Assembly (NCBI RefSeq): GCF_001482385.1
Contig: NZ_CP013611.1
Location: forward strand, 3,975,501 to 4,039,500
DNA from: Pseudoalteromonas rubra
GTDB taxonomy: Bacteria; Pseudomonadota; Gammaproteobacteria; Enterobacterales; Alteromonadaceae
Direction: 5' to 3'
Length of the DNA stretch: 64,000 bases
In this document: in pieces, positions 34,983-43,142 of the stretch
How positions within the stretch are numbered: position 1 is the first letter of the stretch
How the letters are laid out: each line of letters begins with the position of its first letter
Translations under genes and position numbers: made by a program
Notes under the pieces: model-generated
What the model was told of the DNA's origin: nothing
Databases searched by the model: none
Seen by the model: the letters and a program-made list of their open reading frames with translations, nothing else

Positions 34983-37421
34983 TTAGTGGTTATGGAGCGT
35001 GTTCGCTGGTTCATTGCTGAGTGCACGTTGCGTTGGCAGATAGGTTGCCAGCAATACCACCAGGCTAAGTACGCCAGTGAGTACGACCGCGGTTACTGCA
35101 ACATCGAAGAACTCAACGCCAATGGGCACCGACATGGCGTATCCCAGCGCTAAGCCGATTGCCAGTCCGGGCACGGCACCGAGCAGCAACTGCATGGTAC
35201 CTGAGAGTAAAAACTCAACGGTGATGCGATTTTCGCTGGCGCCGAGTGCGCGTTTTACTCCTATCTCCTGAGTGCGCTGCGAAATGGTGTTGGCCATTAC
35301 CCCGTAAATGCCGCTGGCAGCCAGTAACAGCGAAGCTAAACCAAACAGCATAAATACGCCCCCTACAAACCTGAGTGGTGCAACACGTTGCGTGAGGCGA
35401 GCATCCAAAGTGGCGATATTGAACACCGGCAGCTGCGGGTCAATCCGGTTAATCACTCGGGTTAGTGCGGCTTTAGCACTTTGTGTGTCGCTTTGCAGTT
35501 GCACACTGATGAAAACAGAGGCGCGCGGCGATTGCGCAAAAGGCAGATAGACAGACGGAGTCCGCATTGCTTTATCTCTGTTAGGCATGGTTTGTACGAC
35601 ATGTTTAACAACACCAACAATCGTAAACCAAGGCCCTTTGCTGCCATCTTCATTAATAAACTGCACGCGTTGCCCAACCGGTTGCTCCGAATTCATGTAC
35701 TGCTGTACAAAACTGTCTGTGACAATCACAGTGCGTTTATCTTCGGCGTTGTCTGAGTTGCTAAAAAGGCGGCCATCCAGTAATTTTGCCTCTACGTGCT
35801 GCAATGCGCCTGGAACTACAGCTATCTGGTTGGCTCTTGGGTAGCTGGATAAACCTTGCTGACCATATTCCTGACCGGCTACGGCAACAGCGGGGCGTTT
35901 GTCCCCAAAACCCGGTAACGCTGATGTAAGCATGTTGTTGCTAAACCCACTTTGGGCGTCTAACTGCGCTTTAAGCGTTTGTACAAACTGACGTCTTTGC
36001 TCATCCGTCTGATATTGCTCAGCTGGCAGGGTAATTTGCCCGACCAGTTTATCCTGGGTATTAACACCGTAATCTGCATAAGTAGCCTTATAGCTTGCTG
36101 AGATCATCACAGCAGCAACAATCAAAATGGTGATCGATAAAAATACCTCGCCGATCACCAGGGCTTTATTGAGTTTACCTGCACCTTTGCCCAGCGCGCC
36201 GCGTGTTCCATCGCGCAGTACGGCATTAAAGTCGCCGTTAATATTGCGCCATGCGGGCAGAAAGCCGGTGACAAAAATGGTACCCACCAGGAAACCAAAA
36301 AAGACTTTCAGGGTGTATGCGTCTATGCCAAAGTTCCACCAAAACGGCGGTCTGTCGGTAAAGAACTGATTGGTGACAGTTTGCGTTATTTCTAATCCCC
36401 AGCCAACGAGCAATAGCCCAATTAAACCACCCAAACCGCAGATCAGCAGACTTTCCCATAACAGCTGACTCAGTAACCGTCCAGTTGGTGCGCCCAGAGC
36501 AACGCGAATAGCCGTTTCCTGAGAGCGCTCAACGGCGCGTGACAACAACAAGTTACCCACATTGACGGACGCCAGCACTAAGATAAGGATCGCCGCAGTA
36601 TGCATAACATAAACAACCGACATACCGCCATCAGCGGTTGACTGGTGCATGGTGAGAGCATACGCGCTCAGACCTGAATTGGTTTTTGGGTAACGTTGCT
36701 CCAGGCGCTGCATGATCAGCGTAAGTTCCTGATCGAGCTGGTCAATCGTGACACCTGGTTTTCTCAGCGCTAACCCTGTTACCTGCGCGTTTTGCTCCCG
36801 CGAGACTTGCTGTGGATTATCGCGCAGAGGCCGCCAAATCTGAGCTCTGCGTGGGTAGTAATAGCCTTCTGGCATCACGCCAATGATACGGTAGGGCTGG
36901 CCGTTAATATCGACGCTGCGTGACAGGATCTCCTGATCAGCACCAAAATGGTTTTGCCAGATATCGTAACCCAGTACCACCACATTCTGCGCGCCTATCT
37001 TGTCTTCTTCGGCTGTAAATGTTCTGCCTAATAACGGGGCGGTACGGGTGAGTTCAAACAAATTGGCACGGGCATCTGCGCTTTGGTATCTGCGTGCACC
37101 GTCACGCCCGGCTATATTGACAACGTCGTTGCGGTAGGCGCTAAACTCACTGGCCCCGGACAACTGCGCTTCGACCTCGGCAAAATCATGAATATTAAAA
37201 CCACCAAAATTACGCAGGCCATTGGTTGAGGTGGTGATCTCAATTAAGTGCTCACCGTCTTCAAAGGGTAAAGGCTTAAATAGCATCGAATTCATAAATG
37301 AAAACAGGTAAACACTTAAGCCAAGACCTGTCGCCATGACAAACACGGTGAGTGCGCTAAAGCTGGGCTTTTTGGCCAGCAGGCGCAGGGCATATTTGAT
37401 ATCGCTGCGAATACTCATCAT
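34983..37421 (-). CDS. MacB/FtsX-type ABC transporter permease
   Basis: An 812-residue protein with two tandem MacB-periplasmic-core plus FtsX units. The first helix (FSALTVFVMATGLGLSVYLF) is followed by a large periplasmic domain with GRTFTAEEDKIGAQNVVVLGYDIWQNHFG and ING..YRIIGVMP, then three helices, then the same layout again, ending with ERSQETAIRVALGAP-like and TQEIGVKRALGASENRI signatures. The double-unit length (about 800) is usual for this subfamily. It works with the ATPase at 37430 and the adaptor at 38168 as a mechanotransmission efflux pump for peptides, macrolides or lipoproteins. Substrate unknown. Confidence 0.9.
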   Translation of the reverse strand: MMSIRSDIKYALRLLAKKPSFSALTVFVMATGLGLSVYLFSFMNSMLFKPLPFEDGEHLIEITTSTNGLRNFGGFNIHDFAEVEAQLSGASEFSAYRNDVVNIAGRDGARRYQSADARANLFELTRTAPLLGRTFTAEEDKIGAQNVVVLGYDIWQNHFGADQEILSRSVDINGQPYRIIGVMPEGYYYPRRAQIWRPLRDNPQQVSREQNAQVTGLALRKPGVTIDQLDQELTLIMQRLEQRYPKTNSGLSAYALTMHQSTADGGMSVVYVMHTAAILILVLASVNVGNLLLSRAVERSQETAIRVALGAPTGRLLSQLLWESLLICGLGGLIGLLLVGWGLEITQTVTNQFFTDRPPFWWNFGIDAYTLKVFFGFLVGTIFVTGFLPAWRNINGDFNAVLRDGTRGALGKGAGKLNKALVIGEVFLSITILIVAAVMISASYKATYADYGVNTQDKLVGQITLPAEQYQTDEQRRQFVQTLKAQLDAQSGFSNNMLTSALPGFGDKRPAVAVAGQEYGQQGLSSYPRANQIAVVPGALQHVEAKLLDGRLFSNSDNAEDKRTVIVTDSFVQQYMNSEQPVGQRVQFINEDGSKGPWFTIVGVVKHVVQTMPNRDKAMRTPSVYLPFAQSPRASVFISVQLQSDTQSAKAALTRVINRIDPQLPVFNIATLDARLTQRVAPLRFVGGVFMLFGLASLLLAASGIYGVMANTISQRTQEIGVKRALGASENRITVEFLLSGTMQLLLGAVPGLAIGLALGYAMSVPIGVEFFDVAVTAVVLTGVLSLVVLLATYLPTQRALSNEPANTLHNH

Positions 37422-37429
37422 CTTCCCCC

Positions 37430-38158
37430 TTAACTGTGCACCACGTCTGCAAGCTCAGGCTGTGCAGCTTGGGTCTTGTGATCGGCAATGATCCGGCCAT
37501 CAAGCACTTCAATTTTGCGTTGTGCCCGTTCGGCAGAGCGCGGATCATGCGTTACCATACAAATGGTGGCCCCTTCCTGATGAAGGGTATCAAGCAGCGC
37601 CAGTACATCGTGGGCATTTTTAGAGTCCAGGTTGCCGGTAGGTTCATCCGCCAGAATTAAACTGGGCGATCCTGCGATGGCGCGGGCGATGGCAACACGT
37701 TGCTGCTGACCACCTGATAACTGCGACGGGTAATGATTAGTACGGTGGCTCATATTGACCTTGGCTAACGCGTCAGCCGCCATTTGCTTAACCTGCGTCT
37801 TACTCAAATCTTTACGGTAGGTCAGCGGGAGCTCGACGTTTTCCATCACATCTAAATCACTGATCAAATTAAAAGATTGAAAGATAAATCCAATTTGATT
37901 GTTGCGTATCCGGGCGCGCTCTGTTTTGCTGATATTCCCCACTTCATGTCCTGCAAGCTGGTAACTCCCTGAGGTTGGCGTATCCAACAGACCTAACAGG
38001 GATAACAGGGTCGACTTGCCAGAACCGGATGGCCCTGAAATGGCAATATATTCTTGCTGGTGCACTTGCAGTGATACATCGTTCAGTGCATGGGTTTCCA
38101 GGTCGTCAGAGAAAAAGACTTTACTGAGATTTTTTAATGCTAATACAGGCTGAGTCAT
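37430..38158 (-). CDS. ABC transporter ATP-binding protein (MacB/LolD type)
   Basis: A 242-residue ATPase: Walker [19 protein letters not shown]-loop [10 protein letters not shown], signature [15 protein letters not shown], Walker [13 protein letters not shown] and H-loop CMVTHDP. The LD-SxN sequence after Walker B is typical of the MacB/LolD group. Second gene of a three-gene operon: 9 bp after the adaptor stop and 8 bp before the permease start. Confidence 0.94.
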   Translation of the reverse strand: MTQPVLALKNLSKVFFSDDLETHALNDVSLQVHQQEYIAISGPSGSGKSTLLSLLGLLDTPTSGSYQLAGHEVGNISKTERARIRNNQIGFIFQSFNLISDLDVMENVELPLTYRKDLSKTQVKQMAADALAKVNMSHRTNHYPSQLSGGQQQRVAIARAIAGSPSLILADEPTGNLDSKNAHDVLALLDTLHQEGATICMVTHDPRSAERAQRKIEVLDGRIIADHKTQAAQPELADVVHS

Positions 38159-38167
38159 GGCGGTTTC

Positions 38168-39418
38168 CTAGTTGATTCTGAATTGGTTATAACTTTCGAA
38201 GCGGCTTGGATCAGATGTGACTATCTGATCACCCTCTTCAAGTCCTTGAATAATTTGTACATAATTGACAGAGCCCAGCCCGAGTTGCACGGCTGTACGC
38301 GTGGCCATTAAACCATCTGCGCTGAGTTTGTAAATACTGGATTGGGTCTGACTTTGGGTAAATAAGGGCCGTGATACATACAGCGTGTTATCAAGCTCTG
38401 CGATGGTGATTTCACCATCGACGCTAAGCGCAGGCCGCGCATCGCTCGGTAGTGGCTCGCTAAAGGCAACATCGACCTGTACACTGCCTTGCACAACTTC
38501 AGGGTCGATACGCGTGATCTGGCCCAAGACCTGATTATTTTGGGTATCAATGGTGACCTTCTGGCCCACCTTAATTTGCTGAATTTGTAGCTCAGGGACT
38601 TGCAGCTCAGCGATGAGCGCCCCCTGGTCAGCCAGTTTGGCAATGTTGCTGCCCATGCTGACATGCTGACCAACTTCAACGGGTAGCGCTAAAATAATGC
38701 TATCAATGGAGGCGCGGACACTCAGTTCATCCACTTGCGTTTGAATGCGTGACACCCGGTTTTTGAGCTGGTTGAGTCTGGCAAAGCGAGCATGTTGCTG
38801 CGCTTTTAAGCTTTTAGCCGATTCAGCCATTTGTTCTTTTCTGGATGCCAGAGTCTGACGCGCCTGTTCAAGGGCAATTTTGGCGCGCTGAAAGTCCAGT
38901 TTTGAGACCGCGCCGGTTTCAATTAACTCAAGGTGCGCCTGGTATTCGTGTTCAGCACCATCAACTGCCATCCGGGCATTGAGCATATCGGCGCGTTGTT
39001 GTGCAATCGCGGCTTGCTCAGCCAAATCACTGGCCTGGTGCTCGGCTTCCAGCGCAGAGAACTCCCACTTGGCCTCAGCCAACTGTTGTTCTAAACGCGG
39101 ATTCGTTAAGCGCACAATCTCGTCGCCCTGGCGTACCTCTTGTCCTGGCTTGTACAGCAGCGCCTCTACTTTGGCATCGCCACTGGCCGACAGCCATTGC
39201 ACATTTTCAGGAATCAGCACGCCATTACCACGCACGGTGACAGTGAAACTGCCTCTTTTAACCTGATTAATGATTAAAGAGTTGGCTTTGAGCGTAAGTT
39301 CCGCACGAGAGTACTGCCACACTTGGTAGGTACCAAAAGCCACCGCCACTAGCGCGATAAGTGCTATGACTAAGGTCCGCGGAGATCTTGTCTTTTTTGT
39401 CGTTACTGCAATGTCCAT
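38168..39418 (-). CDS. Efflux adaptor (HlyD/MacA-like membrane fusion protein)
   Basis: A 416-residue protein. The start at 39418 has AGGAG 5 bp upstream; an in-frame start 19 codons earlier would cross the sigma-54 promoter. One N-terminal transmembrane helix (LVIALIALVAVAFGTYQVW) is followed by a split lipoyl domain (YKPGQEVRQGDEIVRL...SIILALPVEVGQHVSMGSNI) around a long coiled coil of about 130 residues (QLAEAKWEFSALEAEHQ...). A beta-barrel and a C-terminal domain ending ...QGLEEGDQIVTS complete it. First gene of the efflux operon. Confidence 0.9.
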   Translation of the reverse strand: MDIAVTTKKTRSPRTLVIALIALVAVAFGTYQVWQYSRAELTLKANSLIINQVKRGSFTVTVRGNGVLIPENVQWLSASGDAKVEALLYKPGQEVRQGDEIVRLTNPRLEQQLAEAKWEFSALEAEHQASDLAEQAAIAQQRADMLNARMAVDGAEHEYQAHLELIETGAVSKLDFQRAKIALEQARQTLASRKEQMAESAKSLKAQQHARFARLNQLKNRVSRIQTQVDELSVRASIDSIILALPVEVGQHVSMGSNIAKLADQGALIAELQVPELQIQQIKVGQKVTIDTQNNQVLGQITRIDPEVVQGSVQVDVAFSEPLPSDARPALSVDGEITIAELDNTLYVSRPLFTQSQTQSSIYKLSADGLMATRTAVQLGLGSVNYVQIIQGLEEGDQIVTSDPSRFESYNQFRIN

Positions 39419-39458
39419 TTTCACTCCTGGTCGAATAAGAACAATTTGAGAGTAACAG

Positions 39459-39475
39459 AGCAGGCATTGTGCCAA
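39459..39475 (-). promoter_or_regulatory. Sigma-54 promoter of the efflux operon
   Basis: On the minus strand TTGGCACAATGCCTGCT keeps the invariant GG-N10-GC spacing and nearly the full TTGGCAC -24 element; the -12 is CTGCT instead of TTGCT. It lies 41-57 bp upstream of the adaptor ATG. A dyad TCCCATATTTGGGA at 39526-39539, about 55 bp further upstream, is a possible activator site. The nearby NtrC-type regulator makes a sigma-54 promoter expected here. Confidence 0.75.
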
Positions 39476-39778
39476 TTTTTAAGGGATTGATTTTAAATGG
39501 ATTTATGTTTTTTTGAATTTCTCAGTCCCATATTTGGGATTTAATTTGAGACTAGGCTCAAAGATGAGACTGGCGGTGTGGCTAGTCATACTAAGGTGGT
39601 TAATTAACTTGGGGGGCGGTTTGGTGTTTAGGTCGTTGAAGCATTTTTTGAAGGTATGTGTCTTTGCAAATTTCGGTGCACTTCAATCTAGAACATAGGG
39701 ATGCGCCGTTAATTTTGAGCTCAAGCATAATGGACTTGAGTTGAGCCATTACTGCTGACGGCGGGCAAGAGGTAGGTT
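39476..39778. other. Intergenic stretch with a possible activator site
   Basis: About 300 bp between the efflux promoter and the IS3 remnant. The only notable item is the dyad TCCCATATTTGGGA (39526-39539). No gene supported. Confidence 0.4.
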
Positions 39779-39809
39779 AGCTTGTCGGATATTTTTAGGT
39801 GGATGTCCT
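39779..39809 (+). repeat. 31-bp direct repeat, left copy
   Basis: AGCTTGTCGGATATTTTTAG plus GTGGATGTCCT matches the copy at 40480-40510 at 28 of 31 positions, in the same orientation. It abuts the truncated end of the IS3 orfB fragment. Confidence 0.8.
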
Positions 39810-39811
39810 CG

Positions 39812-40147
39812 CTATCCTCTCAATGGCTCTGGGCTGCGTGTCGGAACACGGCGCTTTCCTTTTCGCCTCAAGTTGAGCTTTAGCATATTGTAAACTCGTT
39901 CAACACGCTTCTTGTTCCATGTTTTGCCCTGATGCCTGAGCCGTTTAAATAGCTTGGGCAAACCCCAGCGAGGGTGGCGCTCTACAAGCAACAGCAGCGC
40001 ATCGATTACCTCATCATCTGGTGGCCGCTTGTGGGTGTAGTAATAGACACTTCGATTTAGTCCTGCAACCTCACAAGCAAGTGCCACACTTACCCCAAAC
40101 TGCTCAAGGAAATGCTCAACCCACGCTCTACGCCTGCTTGTGCTCAC
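39812..40147 (-). pseudogene. IS3-family orfB, truncated
   Basis: 111 codons matching the N-terminal HTH_21-like part of an IS3 OrfB transposase: VACEVAGLNRSVYYYTHKRPPDDEVIDALLLLVERHPRWGLPKLFKRLRHQG...NKKRVERVYNMLKL. A full OrfB has about 270-280 residues; the integrase core with the DDE residues is missing. The start overlaps orfA by 4 bp. Confidence 0.85.
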
Positions 40148-40410
40148 AGCTTTTTTGCAACAATTTCCTCAAGCATCGTGTGTTTCAGACTCAGTGTTGC
40201 AAACATATCCTTGAGCTTGCGATTCTCTTCTTCAAGTTCTTTCAGTCGCTTTACATCCGACGCTTCCATGCCGCCATATTTGGAGCGCCATTTATAAAAT
40301 GTGCTCTGTCCTATTCCATGTTTTCGGCAAAGATCTGGAACCGATACACCCGATTCAGCTTCTTTGATCATGGCAACAATTTGTGACTCGGTGAACTTGC
40401 TTTTTCTCAT
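40144..40410 (-). CDS. IS3-family orfA (HTH_Tnp_1)
   Basis: An 88-residue protein with the helix-turn-helix of IS3 OrfA (KFTESQIVAMIKEAESGVSVPDLCRKHGIGQSTFYKWRSKYGG) and a C-terminal leucine zipper (KRLKELEEENRKLKDMFATLSL). It is intact but orphaned because orfB is truncated. Confidence 0.9.
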   Translation of the reverse strand: MRKSKFTESQIVAMIKEAESGVSVPDLCRKHGIGQSTFYKWRSKYGGMEASDVKRLKELEEENRKLKDMFATLSLKHTMLEEIVAKKL

Positions 40411-40479
40411 CGTAAAACTTCCTTCTTTTGTTAATGGAAATTCTACTCAAGAACTGTTGCAGTTTATGGGGGAGTTACA

Positions 40480-40510
40480 AGCTTATCGGATATTTTAAGA
40501 TGGATGTCCT
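40480..40510 (+). repeat. 31-bp direct repeat, right copy
   Basis: AGCTTATCGGATATTTTAAG plus ATGGATGTCCT, 28 of 31 identical to 39779-39809. It begins at the base next to the presumed IS3 end. Confidence 0.8.
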
Positions 40511-40541
40511 TGGAACACTGGCATCCTTGGAACACTGGCAC
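40508..40541. repeat. 17-bp tandem duplication
   Basis: CCTTGGAACACTGGCAT is followed directly by CCTTGGAACACTGGCAC. It starts at the end of the right 31-bp repeat. Confidence 0.85.
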
Positions 40542-40802
40542 ACTCAGTACATTCACTTAGTGCATGTTCTCACAAAATCCTCCCCGCAAAAACCTCATGA
40601 TGGATGTTTCATCGATATTTCCAGTAAGGCTCGTTTTCTATAGTGAGCAGTAGGCTTGAAGACGAGTGCTCCTAGTGGTATTTTGTCGCTCCCATTTTGG
40701 GTAAGTACCCTTAGTGGGCGGTGCTAAGGCTTAGAAACAGAGCCAAACCAGCATTCCTACTAATTCATCGTTATATACCGAACATTAAGCAGAGGAGTAT
40801 TT
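40542..40802. other. Intergenic stretch before the small secreted protein gene
   Basis: About 260 bp without a supported gene. It ends in the leader of the next gene, with GAGGAG before the ATG at 40803. Confidence 0.4.
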
Positions 40803-41138
40803 ATGAAAAAATTAATCATCGGGTGTTTTCTTTTCTTATTTTGTAGCGTATCCAATGCGCAGGTTTATCAATCTGGGCCAATTAAAGTTCAGAGTTTGCG
40901 GGTAACTAACAACGTCACTTATGTTCGCTTTTCTCCGGCGTTAAATGCATGTGAGGGTGGTTATCATTATCGTATGCATGCCAAAGTCAATAATGATAAT
41001 ACAGCGTTAATTTCATCTTTGCTTACAGCATATACAGCTCAAAAAACACTTGGTTATGTTTTTGTAAGTGGTGAGGGTAAGGCGTGTTCACCAAGTCATA
41101 TCTTAACTCTTGACATGATAGAATTTAGTCAACAGTAA
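40803..41138 (+). CDS. Small secreted protein, unknown
   Basis: A 111-residue protein with a clear signal peptide (MKKLIIGCFLFLFCSVSNAQ). The mature part of about 91 residues is predicted beta-rich, with two cysteines (NACEGGYHYRM and GKACSPSH) likely to form a disulfide. The layout (IKVQSLRVTNNVTYVRF, a Cys-Gly-Tyr block, LLTAYTAQKTLGYVFVSG, final Cys) resembles a widespread family of small exported proteins of marine gammaproteobacteria with no known function. Good ribosome-binding site (GAGGAG). Confidence 0.7.
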   Translation: MKKLIIGCFLFLFCSVSNAQVYQSGPIKVQSLRVTNNVTYVRFSPALNACEGGYHYRMHAKVNNDNTALISSLLTAYTAQKTLGYVFVSGEGKACSPSHILTLDMIEFSQQ

Positions 41139-41162
41139 TGTGATATCATATGTCAATAGTTG

Positions 41163-42143
41163 ATGGCGTTAATAGCACACAAGGATTGGGTTTTGGATAT
41201 TATAGAAAAACATTGGATAAAGATACCAGCGATTTTATATGTTGTTGGATTCATTGTTCATAATTCATATTTATCAAGCTTTGGAAGTTATGAATTTCAG
41301 TTAGTTCAAGCTAAATACATACTCTCTGGATTTGGAGCAGTAGTTTTTTCCGTTATCTGTATTGTATACACTGGAATTAAGGTTAACTTATCCAATGTAA
41401 GTAAAAGCCTCACCATTGATAAGGTTTTACCCTGGTCTCTGAGAGTTATTTCTCTCCCTTATGTTATTTACGCAATCTTGTATGGAAAAGAGCTGTTTGA
41501 GATTGGTCGAGATGCAAAGGACTCACTTATTCTAATCGGGGTTCTAGCATCTCTAATAGCTCATGCTGTCGTCGCTTGTACGATATTAGATATTGCTTTA
41601 ATGCCAGGCGACAATGAAAGCCGTCTTAAAAAGACACTTTCTTTTCTCTCAAGAGCGTTATCAATACCCATGCTTATCGTTACGCTAGTGATTGCTTGGA
41701 ATATTCCTGAGTTTTCGGGGGTCTTGAAAGCAACCACATACTTCTTTTTTGGCTATGTGGCGATTGCCATGAGTCAGAATGATAAGGGGTTGGGAATTGA
41801 ATTACGCTGTACTGATCCTGACATAAAAGAAAGATATGATAAATTATATCAAGCGGCATTCAGTATAGTTGGCGTGTTCTTTGTTTTATGGACAATTGCA
41901 AGCTATTACACTAAGTATATTTACCCTAAAATCCCCGTTGCTTTAGGGGGCGCAAAGCTTGAATTTGTATCTATCAAAACCAAAGAAAAAGTGTACGATT
42001 CCTACTTAATACAAGAAACTAAAGATTGGGTAATGTACATAGATAAGTCAAGCGGCCAAGTCGAAAAAATCAAAACAAGCCTTATAGAAAAAATTGTTTT
42101 TAAAGATGAAATGCCAAACCAGCCATTGAAGCAAAAGGAATGA
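41163..42143 (+). CDS. Integral membrane protein, unknown
   Basis: A protein of about 326 residues with roughly seven hydrophobic segments (IPAILYVVGFIVHNSYL, YILSGFGAVVFSVICIVY, LILIGVLASLIAHAVVACTILDIAL, IPMLIVTLVIAWNI, TTYFFFGYVAIAM, IVGVFFVLWTIASYY) and a C-terminal domain of about 70 soluble residues rich in Lys. A TTG codon directly precedes the chosen ATG in frame. It lies 24 bp after the small secreted protein gene, so the two may be co-transcribed. No family recognised. Confidence 0.65.
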   Translation: MALIAHKDWVLDIIEKHWIKIPAILYVVGFIVHNSYLSSFGSYEFQLVQAKYILSGFGAVVFSVICIVYTGIKVNLSNVSKSLTIDKVLPWSLRVISLPYVIYAILYGKELFEIGRDAKDSLILIGVLASLIAHAVVACTILDIALMPGDNESRLKKTLSFLSRALSIPMLIVTLVIAWNIPEFSGVLKATTYFFFGYVAIAMSQNDKGLGIELRCTDPDIKERYDKLYQAAFSIVGVFFVLWTIASYYTKYIYPKIPVALGGAKLEFVSIKTKEKVYDSYLIQETKDWVMYIDKSSGQVEKIKTSLIEKIVFKDEMPNQPLKQKE

Positions 42144-42341
42144 CAGTTGGCCTTTGTTTATATTGGCTAACTAGTGTGTGCTTTTTATCGTGTTAAAAGC
42201 ACAACCTAAAGGTGCTGTGAAAAGCTGACAAGCCCGTCATGTGCAGAACCAAATTACCTGGCTTGATTCGCTACTTTACACATTTAATTCAAGCATTTTG
42301 CTCCACGTATATGGGCGTTACACACAGAAGGAACCGCCACA

Positions 42342-42977
42342 ATGAATCACGTCATGTTTGATATTGATGGCACGCTTATCGAATCCTATGATTTTGATTC
42401 TGAGTGTTTTGCTGAAGCCGTCGAGGCAGTGACAGGATATGAGATTGATACAAACTGGTCTCGCTACACACACGTAACGGACACAGGGATCCTCAATCAG
42501 TTTTTTCAAGAAAAGAACATTGAAAATACTCAAAGTGCGCATGAGCACATTAAGCGTGTTTTCTTATCGAAAATACAAACCCGAATTGCAAAAACACCAG
42601 TTAGTGAAATAGCGGGGGCTGCTGCATTTATTGCCCGTTTAAAGGAGTTGGCCAATGTTTCAATTTCGCTTGCAACGGGTGGATGGTACGAAAGCGCTCT
42701 CTTAAAGTTGGCGTCTGCTGGCATGGATATTTCAGGCATTCCCATTGCTTCTGCAAATGATCATTATTCAAGAATCGAGATAATGAAAATTGCTGAAAAA
42801 AGAGCCGTTAAAGAGGCGCGTTTATCATTTACCTATTTCGGTGATGGAATCTGGGATTTGAACGCGTGTAAAGTACTTGGTGTTAACTTTGTTTTAGTCG
42901 GTGATAGAATCAAGCATAGTCAGTCGATTATGAATTTTGAAAAACAAGACGAAGTATTGGCCTATATTGGCTTGTAA
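42342..42977 (+). CDS. HAD-superfamily phosphatase
   Basis: A 211-residue protein with HAD motifs: nucleophile region FDIDGTLIES (motif I, DxDGT), Thr in SLATGGWYES (motif II), a basic residue in the central helix and FGDGIWDLNACKVLGV (motif IV, GDxxxD). A cap domain sits between motifs I and II. Such enzymes hydrolyse small phosphate esters. Indigoidine and minimycin clusters usually carry a HAD phosphatase (IndB/MinB type), and this gene lies between the two operons of the proposed pigment regulon. However, its own upstream region shows no ATCTTT dyad, so that link is only a possibility. AAGGAA precedes the ATG. Confidence 0.82.
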   Translation: MNHVMFDIDGTLIESYDFDSECFAEAVEAVTGYEIDTNWSRYTHVTDTGILNQFFQEKNIENTQSAHEHIKRVFLSKIQTRIAKTPVSEIAGAAAFIARLKELANVSISLATGGWYESALLKLASAGMDISGIPIASANDHYSRIEIMKIAEKRAVKEARLSFTYFGDGIWDLNACKVLGVNFVLVGDRIKHSQSIMNFEKQDEVLAYIGL

Positions 42978-43082
42978 TTAAGGCCCTGAAGGTCAAAAAT
43001 ACAACTTAATTCTTAGTTTTTTCAAACTTTGCTACTTCAGATAAGTACTTCGCAGAGGTTTCGTATTATAAAGTGACAAAGC

Positions 43083-43106
43083 AAAAAAGGGTGATAAATC
43101 ACCCTT
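43083..43106 (-). terminator. Terminator of the trpF-like/upp/DMT/OYE operon
   Basis: On the minus strand AAGGGTGAT-tt-ATCACCCTT followed by a T run, about 40 bp after the OYE stop. Confidence 0.88.
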
Positions 43107-43142
43107 GCGGTCAGTAAAGGAGAGTCAGACCATAAAATAGAC

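Larger units (their letters stand above)
39810..40479 (-). mobile_element. Truncated IS3-family element
   Basis: The upstream end is probably intact: on the minus strand it begins TGTAACTCCCCCATAAACTG, the TGTA...CCCC style of IS3-family ends, followed by orfA. The other end is lost: orfB breaks off after about 110 codons at the left 31-bp repeat. Not functional. Confidence 0.75.

Noticed and set aside
39513..39698. Small plus-strand frame upstream of the efflux operon
   Set aside because: No ribosome-binding site, basic and low-complexity; overlaps the likely activator site.
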